This document shows, one piece after another, positions 48,213-57,163 of a stretch of 64,000 nucleotides of DNA; positions within the stretch are counted from its first letter, which is position 1, and each line of letters starts with the position of its first letter. Under the pieces are notes generated by a model. The model was not told the DNA's origin. It did not search any database and was given only the letters and a program-made list of their open reading frames with translations. Position numbers and translations under genes: made by a program. Source of the stretch: CAYZXL01 sp964482435 (lineage in GTDB: Bacteria; Auribacterota; JABMQX01); contig CAYZXL010000018.1 of the NCBI GenBank assembly GCA_964482435.1, forward strand, positions 1 through 64,000. The letters run 5' to 3'.

Positions 48213-49085
48213 GTGAGCATTCTGATTGACAAGAGCACACGAGTTATTTGCCAGGGAATAACCGGCAGCGCGGGGGCGTTTCACACGCGCCAGATGGTCG
48301 AGTACGGGACGAAAATGGTCGCTGGCGTTACACCGGGCAAGGGCGGCCAGAAATTCGACAGCATCCCCATCTTCGACACCGTCGAGCAAGCGATCAGGGA
48401 AACCGGCGCGAATGCGTCGGTCATCTACGTCCCCGCTCCCTTCGCCGCTGACGCAATCATCGAAGGCGTTGATGGAGGGCTTCAGCTCATCGTCTGCATA
48501 ACGGAAGGCATCCCGACGCTTGACATGGTGAAAGTCAAGCGATACATGGAGGGAAAGCCGAGCCGCGTCATCGGCCCGAACTGTCCCGGAGTCATCACCC
48601 CCGGCCAATCCAAAATCGGGATCATGCCGGGGTACATTCATAAGCCGGGACCTGTCGGCGTCATCTCCCGCAGCGGGACTTTGACATACGAAGCAGTCTG
48701 GCAGTGCACGACGCTCGACCTCGGCCAGTCAACGTGCATTGGAATCGGAGGCGACCCCGTTCTCGGCACGGGCTTCGTCGAGCTTCTCGGCCTTTTTGAG
48801 AAGGACCCACAGACCGAAGCCATCGTCATCATCGGCGAGATTGGCGGCACTGCCGAGGAGGAAGCTGCCGAATTCGTCAAGAGCAACGTGTCCAAGCCGG
48901 TTGTTGGCTTCATCTGCGGAAAGACTGCGCCGAAGGGAAAGCGAATGGGGCACGCCGGGGCAATCATCTCCGGAGGAAAGGGAACCGCGCAGGAGAAGAT
49001 TGAGTCGTTCCTCGCCGCCGGAATCACCGTCGCCGAAACCCCGGCCCTGATTGGCAAGACGGTAGCAAAAGTCTTGGGCGAGTGA
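48213..49085 (+). CDS. sucD: Succinate--CoA ligase (ADP-forming) subunit alpha
   Basis: A 290-residue protein from GTG with GAAGGAAC upstream. The CoA-binding domain begins SILIDKSTRVICQGITGSAG. The phosphohistidine loop is in KRMGHAGAIISGGKGTAQEK, where the His after MG is the phosphorylated residue. GPNCPGVITPGQSKIGIMPG and SRSGTLTYEAVWQ are typical. It lies 65 nt after sucC in the same operon. Confidence 0.96.
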   Translation: MSILIDKSTRVICQGITGSAGAFHTRQMVEYGTKMVAGVTPGKGGQKFDSIPIFDTVEQAIRETGANASVIYVPAPFAADAIIEGVDGGLQLIVCITEGIPTLDMVKVKRYMEGKPSRVIGPNCPGVITPGQSKIGIMPGYIHKPGPVGVISRSGTLTYEAVWQCTTLDLGQSTCIGIGGDPVLGTGFVELLGLFEKDPQTEAIVIIGEIGGTAEEEAAEFVKSNVSKPVVGFICGKTAPKGKRMGHAGAIISGGKGTAQEKIESFLAAGITVAETPALIGKTVAKVLGE

Positions 49086-49163
49086 AAGCGGCAGTGCGCT
49101 CCGCTGTTACGGTGTGGGGCTGGCGCGGCGGCCCGAGCGCCGTCAAGCCGGGTAAGCAGCGAG

Positions 49164-49214
49164 GTGGCACGGGCGTCTCACCCGTGAATGCCATCGGCAA
49201 GATGCCCATGCTAC
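49164..49214. repeat. Paired-hairpin dispersed repeat after sucD
   Basis: gtggcacgggcgtctcaccc and ccatcggcaagatgcccatg form a diverged copy of the elements at 10370 and 28505 in the same orientation as 28505. It follows sucD by about 80 nt. An upstream in-frame extension of the next gene reads through it, which is why that extension is rejected. Confidence 0.7.
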
Positions 49215-49285
49215 CGGGGCAGCGAGCCTATGTCCTTCGATGTGTGCGGAGCAGTGACTCTTACCGGCGCTTGTCGGAAGGCAGT

Positions 49286-49867
49286 ATGGAGACCAACCCG
49301 CAAATTCTGAGGGGGAATTGGAAGGCGGGCTGGGCTCTCGACCTGCACACTGTCTCGAGCAAGGCTCGTGCCGAAGGTGAGTTTGAGACGCAACGCACGG
49401 AGATAGGGGAGGCGCTGTATCAGCTAAAATATCGTGGAGACAGGGGCAAAATCGAGCCGATTGCTCAGGCCGCCGTGGATTTCCTTGAGGCGAAGACGGA
49501 GCTGCGGGACATAGAGGCGATTTTGCCTGTGCCGCCGTCGGATGAGGATCGCCCGTTTCAGCCCGTTTACGAGCTCGCCCGTGCGATTGCGAGAAGACTG
49601 GACTTGCTTCTTGCGCCAGGCTACTTGATAAAAATCAGGCGGACGAAACCGCTCAAGGAGCTGGACGACCGAGGCAGTCGCAAGCAGGAGCTTGAGGGCG
49701 CCTTCAGGGTGAAGGATGCCCGGCTTGCCGGGAAGCCGGTCTTGCTCTTCGACGACCTTTACCGCTCCGGAGAGACCTTGAAGGAGATCACCCACGTTCT
49801 GTCATCTCAGGGCAAAGTTTCGGACGTTTTCGTCCTGACCATAACAAAGACCAGAACGAAGAAATGA
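49286..49867 (+). CDS. ComF-like phosphoribosyltransferase-domain protein
   Basis: A 193-residue protein starting METNPQILRGNWKAGWALDL after a GGAAGG site. The PRTase core is visible: DIEAILPVPPSDEDRPFQPV, ELARAIARRLDLLL, then the PRPP-binding loop KPVLLFDDLYRSGETLKEIT. ComF-like PRTases occur with competence genes and also in defence-type cassettes with DprA. It overlaps the next gene by 4 nt (ATGA), so the pair is surely co-translated. There is no N-terminal zinc finger as in classic ComF. Confidence 0.78.
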   Translation: METNPQILRGNWKAGWALDLHTVSSKARAEGEFETQRTEIGEALYQLKYRGDRGKIEPIAQAAVDFLEAKTELRDIEAILPVPPSDEDRPFQPVYELARAIARRLDLLLAPGYLIKIRRTKPLKELDDRGSRKQELEGAFRVKDARLAGKPVLLFDDLYRSGETLKEITHVLSSQGKVSDVFVLTITKTRTKK

Positions 49868-50850
49868 CCAAAAAAACCGCTTTTGCATGGTATAGGCTCT
49901 TTCAGGCGGAGGGATTCGGGCCCAAAGCAATGTACACAATCTGGAAGACCTTGCAGGAATCGGGTCTTCCCCTCGAAAAACTTTTCGAGATGGAAAGGCC
50001 CGACTTCGAGAGCAAGTTTCCGAGCCTCGGAAAGGGCAGACTCAAAAGGGCTGATTTCGGCACACTCCAGGCACAGGACGAGGACAAGCTTTACGAGGAA
50101 TATCAGAACCTGCGAGACGACGGCGTCGAGATTGTCCATCCCGGTCACCCTTTGTGTGGCGAAAACCTCCTGGGTCTCGTAGAATATGGCGCGTTCCCGA
50201 TTTTGTTTTGTAAGGGGCGGATTTCCCTGCTGAAGTCTCAAGGGGTCGCCATCGTTGGGTCGAGAAATGCCTCCGAAGAAGGAATGAGCATAGCGAGGCA
50301 GTTCGCGGCTGATTTGGCGCTCGCCGGTGAGAACGTCGTCTCGGGTTACGCAAAAGGAATTGACACCGCCGCCCACGAGGGCGCCCTTGAGAAAGACGGA
50401 ACCACAACCATCGTCTTGAGCCACGGAATTCTCCAGTTCTCAAAAAAGAAAGTTTTGGATAAAGTGGCGTTGGAGGGAAATACATTGGTCGTCTCCCAGT
50501 TTCATCCGGGCGAGGGATGGAGCGCCGGAAACGCAATGGTCAGAAACAAGCTGGTGTGCGCTTTATCGAAGGCTGTCATCGTCGTCGAGTGCGGAGCTGA
50601 AACGGGCGAGGATGGAAACCTGAGCGGAACGTTCGATGCGGGCAAAACCGCCCTGCAAATGAAAATCCCCCTCTTCGTCCTCAGCCCGGATTCATTCAAA
50701 AACCCGCCCGCGGGGAACAAGGCGCTCCTCGACATGGGCGGAGTCGAAATCCATCCGATAGACGGGGCTCAGGCAGTCTTGGAGGGTACGAGAGAGGCCG
50801 ACAGAGGTCGGGGAGGCGCGGCGGCCGGCAACCAACTGATGCTCCTGTAA
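49864..50850 (+). CDS. Divergent DprA/Smf-like protein
   Basis: A 328-residue protein. The Rossmann-like core reads GVAIVGSRNASEEGMSIARQ (about 127-146), VVSGYAKGIDTAAHEGAL (158-175), TTIVLSHGILQF, FHPGEGWSAGNAMVRNKLVC and SGTFDAGKTAL. Compared with housekeeping DprA, the last motif lacks SGSL-T, the region after VLSHG lacks the usual YPxxN, and no C-terminal winged helix is evident. Housekeeping DprA loads RecA on ssDNA during uptake. This variant, tied to a PRTase and followed by a nuclease candidate, more likely works in a conflict system; that is inference. Confidence 0.78.
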   Translation: MTKKTAFAWYRLFQAEGFGPKAMYTIWKTLQESGLPLEKLFEMERPDFESKFPSLGKGRLKRADFGTLQAQDEDKLYEEYQNLRDDGVEIVHPGHPLCGENLLGLVEYGAFPILFCKGRISLLKSQGVAIVGSRNASEEGMSIARQFAADLALAGENVVSGYAKGIDTAAHEGALEKDGTTTIVLSHGILQFSKKKVLDKVALEGNTLVVSQFHPGEGWSAGNAMVRNKLVCALSKAVIVVECGAETGEDGNLSGTFDAGKTALQMKIPLFVLSPDSFKNPPAGNKALLDMGGVEIHPIDGAQAVLEGTREADRGRGGAAAGNQLMLL

Positions 50851-50860
50851 GGGAGTGGCG

Positions 50861-51895
50861 ATGGAGGATAGCGAGCTGATCCATTACATTTTAGAGGGAA
50901 GGGAGGGCGGGAGGCCGCTTTTCCCGGAATCTTGGTTCAGAAAATCCCCGGGATTCAGGGACTTCGTCTGCCGGTATCGGGATAAAATTCGAGGCAAATT
51001 TCGAGCCGCCGAGACTAAGGCCCAGGTGTTGGATATCAGGGCGGAACTCGAGTTCGCGTACCTGGTGTTGCTGGACGATCGTTTCGACGTGGAGTACGAA
51101 AAGTACGGCGCGGGCAAGGTGCGAAGCCCCGATTTCGCTGTCGTCTTTGAGGGCGCGATCGCGTTTAACGCAGAAGTCAAGCACATCCGCGAATCCGGAC
51201 TCAGCACTCGGTTCGAAAAGCTCGTGGCAGATGTCGGGGCCGGGGTCCAAAAGGTGAAGTCGGGACTGGACTTCGGAATTGAGCCGGGGGTGGCGGGCGT
51301 TACCCGCGATCTCCTGGACCGTGCCGAGCAGTCGAAGGCCGGCGTGATAGATTTCATTATCGCTACGGTCCAACGGGAAGAGAGTAAACTCGTTCCCGAC
51401 AAGCAGTATGAGTACGCCATTCCAGGCTTCGACCGTGACCTTATCTTGTTTCTGGTCAAGCACTCGTGGAAGGACGCCCCTGGCCCAACATCGCATGACG
51501 GCATAATGCCGATCCCGTACAGCCACAAGGAATATCGCAAATTAGGCGATGCCATATTTGAAAAGCTCGGGCAGCTGGTGCCGGGCATGATAAACGTCTT
51601 GGTCATCTTTTGCAGCAGCTTCACGCACGAGGAAGTGGATCTTTTGAAGGCGGTGGATCGGATCAACGAGCGATTGGCCCGAGGCGATGACGCCTTTTTT
51701 GTTCGCAAGGGATTGGCCCACAGGCACGACTTTCTGGATCACGTGAGAAGGCTCAGCGGGATTCTCTTCAGGGACTCCTACGTGCCGGTTTGGCCTCCGC
51801 CGCAGGAGCGCAATTTCCTGTGGCAGAATAGTCAGGCTGAATGCGAGGTTCCTGAGCCCATATCGCAATACCTAAGAGTAATGGACGACCGCTAA
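50861..51895 (+). CDS. Uncharacterised protein with PD-(D/E)XK-like nuclease motif
   Basis: A 344-residue protein whose family I do not recognise. A candidate PD-(D/E)XK core is seen: RAELEFAYLVLL (E64), RSPDFAVVFEG (D91) and FNAEVKHIRES (E105-V-K107). A helical central part contains KAGVIDFIIATVQRE. A strand RDLILFLVKHSW and the late VLVIFCSSF segment suggest a further alpha/beta part. AAGGGAG ends 4 nt before ATG 50861; a GTG at 50855 is possible. It starts 10 nt after the DprA-like gene and is probably the third gene of that operon. Confidence 0.65.
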   Translation: MEDSELIHYILEGREGGRPLFPESWFRKSPGFRDFVCRYRDKIRGKFRAAETKAQVLDIRAELEFAYLVLLDDRFDVEYEKYGAGKVRSPDFAVVFEGAIAFNAEVKHIRESGLSTRFEKLVADVGAGVQKVKSGLDFGIEPGVAGVTRDLLDRAEQSKAGVIDFIIATVQREESKLVPDKQYEYAIPGFDRDLILFLVKHSWKDAPGPTSHDGIMPIPYSHKEYRKLGDAIFEKLGQLVPGMINVLVIFCSSFTHEEVDLLKAVDRINERLARGDDAFFVRKGLAHRHDFLDHVRRLSGILFRDSYVPVWPPPQERNFLWQNSQAECEVPEPISQYLRVMDDR

Positions 51896-52000
51896 CGGGC
51901 ACCCGCGCCGGCGCCGTCGCAGCGTCCCGCCGCGATAGGCACGCCGCACGTGGAACTAAGGGGCCGTCTCAACTTGGGACATCTGGAGCGGAGGAAGGAG

Positions 52001-52135
52001 ATGGGTTGTTACGTAGGAAGTGACATTGGGACGACGGGAACGAAGACGGTTGTGATTGATGAGAAAGGGAAATTGCTCGGGAAGAGCACGGTGGAGCATC
52101 CGCTCTCGACGCGGAAGCCCCGCCGGGCGGATTGA
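52001..52135 (+). pseudogene. 5' fragment of xylulokinase gene (partial duplicate)
   Basis: 44 codons plus a stop, beginning MGCYVGSDIGTTGTK. It aligns without gaps to the first 131 nt of the intact xylB at 53490, with 17 differences (about 87% identity). It even has a similar GGAGGAAGGAG ribosome-binding region. The similarity stops just after LSTRKP, where the intact gene has LSTPKP, and an in-frame TGA follows. It carries only the first phosphate-binding loop of the FGGY kinase fold and cannot be functional. Confidence 0.85.
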
Positions 52136-52215
52136 GCAGGCCCCACTGCTGCGTGATGCATTCGGCAGCGAGGCAGTCAACGCCAGGGGCGGTGCCAGAG
52201 GACGCAGGAGGACGT

Positions 52216-53427
52216 ATGGCAGGAGTTAGAACAAAAGAGAGTCCGTTCACGCCTGGGAAGCCAGTTCCGGTTGAGTATTTCGTTGCTCGCCGCAGGGAGA
52301 TCGAAAGACTCGAGAGGGCGATACGACAGACGGCTTCGGGACGCAACGAGAACCTCTTCATCACGGGAGAGCGGGGTATCGGCAAGAGCTCGCTGGCTGC
52401 ATTTGTGCGCCACCTGGCGGAGAAGCAGGACTTCCTCGGAGTCCACTGCTTCCTGGGCGGAGTGACAGACCTCGAAGGAGTGGTGCGACTCGTTTTTGAG
52501 AGGCTTCTTCAAGAAGTCTCGGACGTATCGCTTTTCGAGAAACTGCGGGGTATTTTCGACAAGTACATAAAAGAGGTCTCACTGTTCGGACTGCGGATAG
52601 AGTTCACAAAAGATCGTTCGCAACTTCGGACGCTTGTGGAAAATTTCCTTCCTGCTTTAAGAAAAGTCAACGAGACGATTCAAGGCAAGCGCCGCGGTCT
52701 TCTCCTCATCCTGGACGATTTGAACGGTGTGACAATTATCCCGGAGTTTGCGCATTTCCTGAAGAGCTTCGTTGACGAATTGGCCACATCCGGTCAACCG
52801 TTGCCGCTCATGCTCCTTCTGGTGGGAATTCAAGAGCGCAGAGAGGACTTGGCGAAGCACCAGCCATCCGCTTCGAGGATCTTCGATGTCATTGATTTGC
52901 CGCCAATGACCCAAAGCGAGTCCGAGGAATTCTTTGCCGCTGTGTTCGGGAGGTTGAACATCCCGGTCGCGACAGATGCTCTATCGTTGATGATTCGGCT
53001 TTCGGGTGGTCTGCCCATGCTCATGCATGAGGTCGGAGATGCGATTTTCTGGGGGGACACCGACGGCTACATTGATGAGAAAGACGCTATGGATGGAATC
53101 ATTGATGCCGCGGAAACGGTTGGGAAAAAGTACCTGGACCCCCAGGTATACTACGCACTCCGCAGCGCCACGTATCGCTCGATCCTGAGACGCATCGGGA
53201 AGCTGCCCCTGGGAACAAGCTTCCGGCGCCAGGAGGTTCTGGAGAGGCTTCCGGACAGAGAGGGGAACACTTTTGACAATTTCCTGCATAGAATAAGGCG
53301 AATAGGAATTATCGGCCCCACAGAAGCCAGAGGCGAATACAAGTTTGCTAACCAGCTTTATCATCTGTATGTGCAACTGGAGGCTTATCGCGCGGAAAAG
53401 GAAAAGAGGCCCCCGAATAAGGCGTGA
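52216..53427 (+). CDS. STAND/AAA-type ATPase
   Basis: A 403-residue protein starting MAGVRTKESPFTPGKPVPVE after GGAGG. The entry motif YFVARRREIERLERAI precedes Walker A ITGERGIGKSSLAAF (about 49-57), Walker B GLLLILDDLNG and a sensor region MLLLVGIQERREDL. Then come FDVIDLPPMTQSESEEFF and the lid domain SGGLPMLMHEVGDAIFW. The C-terminus has winged-helix character (FRRQEVLERLPDREGNTFDN). Such ATPases act as signal-responsive switches, often in defence or transcription control. It lies between the xylB fragment and intact xylB, and its last 4 nt overlap an upstream extension of xylB. Confidence 0.75.
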   Translation: MAGVRTKESPFTPGKPVPVEYFVARRREIERLERAIRQTASGRNENLFITGERGIGKSSLAAFVRHLAEKQDFLGVHCFLGGVTDLEGVVRLVFERLLQEVSDVSLFEKLRGIFDKYIKEVSLFGLRIEFTKDRSQLRTLVENFLPALRKVNETIQGKRRGLLLILDDLNGVTIIPEFAHFLKSFVDELATSGQPLPLMLLLVGIQERREDLAKHQPSASRIFDVIDLPPMTQSESEEFFAAVFGRLNIPVATDALSLMIRLSGGLPMLMHEVGDAIFWGDTDGYIDEKDAMDGIIDAAETVGKKYLDPQVYYALRSATYRSILRRIGKLPLGTSFRRQEVLERLPDREGNTFDNFLHRIRRIGIIGPTEARGEYKFANQLYHLYVQLEAYRAEKEKRPPNKA

Positions 53428-53489
53428 ATTCCACGGATTCGAAGTGGTTGCTCTCAGCTAATGACGGTTCAGGGGCGTGGAGGAAGGAT

Positions 53490-55031
53490 ATGGGTTGTTA
53501 CGTAGGAAGTGATATTGGGACGACGGGAACGAAGACGGTCGTGATTGATGAGAGGGGAAAGCTGTTAGGAAAGAGCACCGTAGAGCATCCGCTCTCGACG
53601 CCAAAGCCCGGCTGGGCAGAGCAAAATCCGGCGGACTGGTGGAAATCGGCGGTGGAGTCCATCAGGAACGCGGTGAAGCAAGCTGGCGCGAAAAAGGACG
53701 ACGTGAAGGGGATTGGTCTTTCGGGGCAGATGCACGGGACGGTCTTTCTCGACAAGTCGAACAAGGTCATTCGCCCGGCAATCCTCTGGTGCGACCAGCG
53801 AACCGCGGCGGAATGCGACTGGATTACCCGGAAAATTGGAAAAGAGAGGGTCATTCACCTGACGTGCAATCCGGTCCTGACGGGTTTCAGCGCGGGGAAG
53901 ATAATCTGGTTGAGGAATCACGAGCCGGAGATCTACGCGAAGGTCAAAAAAGTTCTTCTCCCGAAAGACTACATCCGATTTCTCCTCAGCGGCGACTTTG
54001 CGGGGGAAGTCTCGGACGCGTCCGGAACCTCGCTCTTCGACGTCACGAATCGCAAATGGTCGGACGAAGTTCTCGGCGAGCTTGAGATACCGATAGAGTG
54101 GCTGCCAAAAATCTACGAATCGCCGGTTCCCTCGACGAGATTGAGCAAAGCCGCAGCCGAGGAACTCGGCCTCAACCCCGGAACACCGATTGTGGGCGGG
54201 GGCGGAGACCAGGCAGCGGGCGGCATCGGAAACGGAATCGTCCGCGAGGGTCTTATCTCAAGCACGATTGGCACCTCCGGCGTGGTCTTTGCCTCGACGG
54301 ATACGCCGAAACTCGACGAATCCGCCCGCGTCCACACGTTCTGTCACGCCGCCCCGAACACATGGCACATCATGGGCGTGATGCTTTCTGCGGGTGGCTC
54401 ATACCAGTGGTTCAGGAACGTCTTGGGCATGGAAGAAATCGCCGAGGCAAAGACGAAGGGCATTGACCCTTACGTGATTCTCGACGCGAAAGCTGAGAAA
54501 GCGCCCGTCGGCTGCGAGGGTCTGATTTTCCTCCCCTACCTCACCGGCGAGCGAACGCCCTATCCCGACCCGTACGCGAAAGCCGTATTCTTCGGGTTGA
54601 CACCGAGGCACAAGAAAGAGCATCTTATTCGCGCTGTCATGGAAGGAGTTACTTACGGCTTGCGAGATTCGCTTGAGATAATTCGCGGCATGGGCGTCCA
54701 GGCGAAGGAAATCCGCGCCTCTGGCGGAGGCGGCAGGAGCAAGCTCTGGCGGCAGATGCAGGCGGACATGTTCAATTCGCCAGTCGTCACCATAGACAAG
54801 GACGAAGGGCCTGCGTTTGGCGTTGCCCTTCTGGCGGCGGTGGGCACCGGAGCTTATTCCTCGCCGGCGGAAGCGTGTGAGGCGACGATTTCGATTTCGT
54901 CGCGTCTCGAGCCGATAGCGAAAAACGTCGCAATATACGAATCATTTTATCCGATCTACCGGAGGCTTTACTCAAACCTCAAAGACACATTTGCGAAAAC
55001 TTCGGAGGTTGTTGGCAGAATCACAGGATGA
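53490..55031 (+). CDS. xylB: Xylulokinase
   Basis: A 513-residue FGGY-family kinase, slightly longer than E. coli XylB. The N-terminal loop GSDIGTTGTKTVVID, GLSGQMHGTVFLD (the QMHG motif typical of xylulokinase), WCDQRTAAEC, GGGDQAAGGIGNGI and the C-terminal RASGGGGRSKLWRQMQADMF are present. It phosphorylates D-xylulose to enter the pentose phosphate pathway. The start at 53490 follows GGAGGAAGGAT. The N-terminal 44 codons are duplicated 1.5 kb upstream. The next gene is 104 nt away and unrelated. Confidence 0.93.
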   Translation: MGCYVGSDIGTTGTKTVVIDERGKLLGKSTVEHPLSTPKPGWAEQNPADWWKSAVESIRNAVKQAGAKKDDVKGIGLSGQMHGTVFLDKSNKVIRPAILWCDQRTAAECDWITRKIGKERVIHLTCNPVLTGFSAGKIIWLRNHEPEIYAKVKKVLLPKDYIRFLLSGDFAGEVSDASGTSLFDVTNRKWSDEVLGELEIPIEWLPKIYESPVPSTRLSKAAAEELGLNPGTPIVGGGGDQAAGGIGNGIVREGLISSTIGTSGVVFASTDTPKLDESARVHTFCHAAPNTWHIMGVMLSAGGSYQWFRNVLGMEEIAEAKTKGIDPYVILDAKAEKAPVGCEGLIFLPYLTGERTPYPDPYAKAVFFGLTPRHKKEHLIRAVMEGVTYGLRDSLEIIRGMGVQAKEIRASGGGGRSKLWRQMQADMFNSPVVTIDKDEGPAFGVALLAAVGTGAYSSPAEACEATISISSRLEPIAKNVAIYESFYPIYRRLYSNLKDTFAKTSEVVGRITG

Positions 55032-55135
55032 ACACGTAGAGGCGCGTCGGGCGGGAACAGCGCGATTTTGCGACGGCGAACCGCTCCAAAGCAAATCACC
55101 GGCGTGTCAAAATCTGATTTCTCAAGGGGACAAGC

Positions 55136-55486
55136 ATGGACCAGGAAACAAAAAGGATCTCCGTAGATAAAAAAGGCGATTACACCATCATCAGGTTTCG
55201 GGACACCGATATCCTCGACCAGATTAACATCCACGAGATGGGAAAAGAGATGTACGCCCTCGTTGAGAGAAACCCCGGGATAAAGCTTATCGTGGATTTC
55301 GACGCTGTTCAGTATCTTTCGAGCAGCGCGCTCGGAAAGCTCATCACCCTCAAGAGAAAGGTCGAGGAAGGCGCCGGAACGCTCAAGATGTGCCGCATCA
55401 AGCCGGAAATCATGGAAGTCTTCAGGATCACCAAGCTCGACACGATTTTTGACATTTATCCGAACCTCTGTGCGGCGATGGAGTAG
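55136..55486 (+). CDS. STAS-domain anti-sigma factor antagonist (SpoIIAA/RsbV-like)
   Basis: A 116-residue single STAS domain. The typical phosphorylation site motif is in DFDAVQYLSSSALGKLITLK, where a serine in SSSALG is the expected target. IIRFRDTDILDQINIHEMG and LKMCRIKPEIMEVFRITKLD complete the fold. It should bind and be phosphorylated by the anti-sigma kinase encoded 137 nt downstream. AAGGGGAC precedes the ATG. No sigma factor or PP2C phosphatase gene is in the window. Confidence 0.9.
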   Translation: MDQETKRISVDKKGDYTIIRFRDTDILDQINIHEMGKEMYALVERNPGIKLIVDFDAVQYLSSSALGKLITLKRKVEEGAGTLKMCRIKPEIMEVFRITKLDTIFDIYPNLCAAME

Positions 55487-55623
55487 CCTCGTGTCAAACG
55501 GACCGGCCGGGAGCGTTTTGCTCCGGTCTGGATGCACAGCGGGACCCAGCGTCGTCATCGCGGTGAGTTGAGCAGGTTTGTTGAACGCCCCGACGTGGGT
55601 GTCAGTCACCAAGCAGATTTCCC

Positions 55624-56082
55624 GTGGCGGAAGAAAATCTCAATAGAAAGCAGCGGCGCCTCTTCATCACCGAGAAACGGGAAGTCCCCGCGGTCAGGGA
55701 GGAGATTGTCGGCTGTCTGGTGAGCCTGGGTTACTCCCAGCGAGACGTCTTCGCGGTGCGCCTGGCGGTGGAGGAAGTCCTTCTCAATGCCATCGAGCAC
55801 GGAAACAAGTCCGACAAGTCGAAGAAGGTTGCAGTCGCCTACGCTATTGATGGCGAGAAGGCGGAAATAACCGTTGCCGACGAGGGTCCCGGTTTTGACC
55901 CGAGCTCTGTCGCCGACTGCACTTCTCCCGACAATCTCTGCAAGACCACGGGGAGGGGAATCGCCCTCATGCGAGGTTTCATGGACGTCGTCGAGTTCGC
56001 CGGCAAAGGAAACACCGTCCACCTCGTCAAGTTCAAGACCGCCCCGGACACCGTCCCCACCTGCCCGGAACAGTCAAGGTAA
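55624..56082 (+). CDS. Anti-sigma regulatory serine kinase (RsbW/SpoIIAB-like)
   Basis: A 152-residue HATPase_c_2 protein from GTG. It has the N-box RLAVEEVLLNAIEHGNK, the G1 box ITVADEGPGFDPSSV and the G2 region TTGRGIALMRGFMDVVEF. It is expected to phosphorylate the STAS partner upstream in a partner-switching module controlling a sigma factor or another output. The ribosome-binding site is weak, and the start may lie slightly elsewhere. The C-terminal 15 residues after FKTAP look unstructured. Confidence 0.88.
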   Translation: MAEENLNRKQRRLFITEKREVPAVREEIVGCLVSLGYSQRDVFAVRLAVEEVLLNAIEHGNKSDKSKKVAVAYAIDGEKAEITVADEGPGFDPSSVADCTSPDNLCKTTGRGIALMRGFMDVVEFAGKGNTVHLVKFKTAPDTVPTCPEQSR

Positions 56083-56129
56083 GTCCTCCAATTCATAAAT
56101 CCTGTAACGTATTATCGAGGTACGTCTTC

Positions 56130-56215
56130 ATTTTTTTCTCGCCAGGACGCAAAGACGCCAAGCATCTTGCCTGGATGAGTCTGACGAATCCTTTGCGACT
56201 TCGCGGCTTTGGGAG
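56130..56215. repeat. Dispersed repeat, 'tctcgccaggacgcaaagac' family
   Basis: ttttctcgccaggacgcaaa, gacgccaagcatcttgcctg and ctttgcgacttcgcggcttt match the family at 28567 and 4840. It sits in the 159-nt gap between the convergent anti-sigma kinase and lgt genes. Confidence 0.65.
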
Positions 56216-56241
56216 AGACCTCCTCTGGAAGGGGGCGCGGG

Positions 56242-57093
56242 TTAGTCCGGTCGCGCGGTTGGGGAAGAGGACGCGAGCTTTCCTTTCGCGCGAGCCCGCA
56301 GGACGAGAAAGATGAGGAGCGAGGTTGGAAAGAGGAGAAGGCTGATACCCTGCGCTGAGGTGAAAACCCCCAGAACCGACCGGGGAACGTCTCCTCTCAG
56401 AAACTCAATCAGGAACCTCGTCACGGCGTAAAGCCCGACGAAGAGCCAGAAGACTTCCCCGTCGAACTTCTTCCGGCGATAGACAAACGAGAGCACAAAG
56501 AAAAGAATCAGCGCATTGATGGACGAAATGAATTGCGTCGGGTAGAGGGGGATGTTCCCTTCGCCGTAATAATCGGCGGAGAGGCTTCCTTCCGGAAAAG
56601 AGACGCGGAAAGGGAACCCGGCAGGACAGGGTTTTCCCCAGCAGCATCCGTTCAGATAGCACCCGATCCTGGCAAAGGCGTATCCGATGGCGATTGACGG
56701 GGCGGCAATGTCGGCGAATTTCCAGAGGTTCAGTTTTCTCACTCTCAAAAAGATAATGCCCACCGGAATAGCCAGCAAAAGCCCGCCGTAGAAAACCAGT
56801 CCCCCCTGCCGAAACATGAAGAAGACCTTGATGACGTTCCAGAGCGATTTGCTCTCGCCGGTCCAGTCCATACCGGAGATAAGGTAGGCAATCCTCGCCC
56901 CGACGAGTCCAGCTATCAGCACCCACAGCGCGAGGTCGAGAACGTCCGTCGTCTTCTCTCCGGAGCGCTTTGCGCGTGCAACCCCTATTAGCACGCCGAA
57001 CATAGAACCAATCGCCACCATTACGCCGTAGGAGGCTATCTCGAGGGGCTTGAGACCGAAAGGAAGAGGGATGCGGAAAAGTATGCGATGCAT
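56242..57093 (-). CDS. lgt: Prolipoprotein diacylglyceryl transferase
   Basis: A 283-residue membrane enzyme starting MHRILFRIPLPFGLKPLEIA. The Lgt elements are present: IASYGVMVAIGSMFGVLIG, GARIAYLI, QGGLVFYGGLLLAIPVGII, and the signature GYAFARIGCYLNGCCWGKPC, with YPTQFISSINALILF following. It attaches diacylglycerol to lipobox cysteines such as those of the TssJ-like, RbsB and archaemetzincin proteins here. The open frame reaches 32 codons upstream over the lspA 3' end, which I reject. It lies 70 nt after the lspA stop. Confidence 0.95.
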   Translation of the reverse strand: MHRILFRIPLPFGLKPLEIASYGVMVAIGSMFGVLIGVARAKRSGEKTTDVLDLALWVLIAGLVGARIAYLISGMDWTGESKSLWNVIKVFFMFRQGGLVFYGGLLLAIPVGIIFLRVRKLNLWKFADIAAPSIAIGYAFARIGCYLNGCCWGKPCPAGFPFRVSFPEGSLSADYYGEGNIPLYPTQFISSINALILFFVLSFVYRRKKFDGEVFWLFVGLYAVTRFLIEFLRGDVPRSVLGVFTSAQGISLLLFPTSLLIFLVLRARAKGKLASSSPTARPD

Positions 57094-57163
57094 AAGGTGA
57101 GCCTTCTCTTTTCTCGTGCGGGTTCGTTGCGGGCGAGACGCTTTCCCCGGGAAAGGAGCGTCC

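Noticed and set aside
49082..49285. Longer start for the PRTase gene, beginning directly after sucD
   Set aside because: The extra 68 residues come from the paired-hairpin repeat (GTGVSPVNAIGKMPM), and GGAAGG precedes the ATG at 49286.
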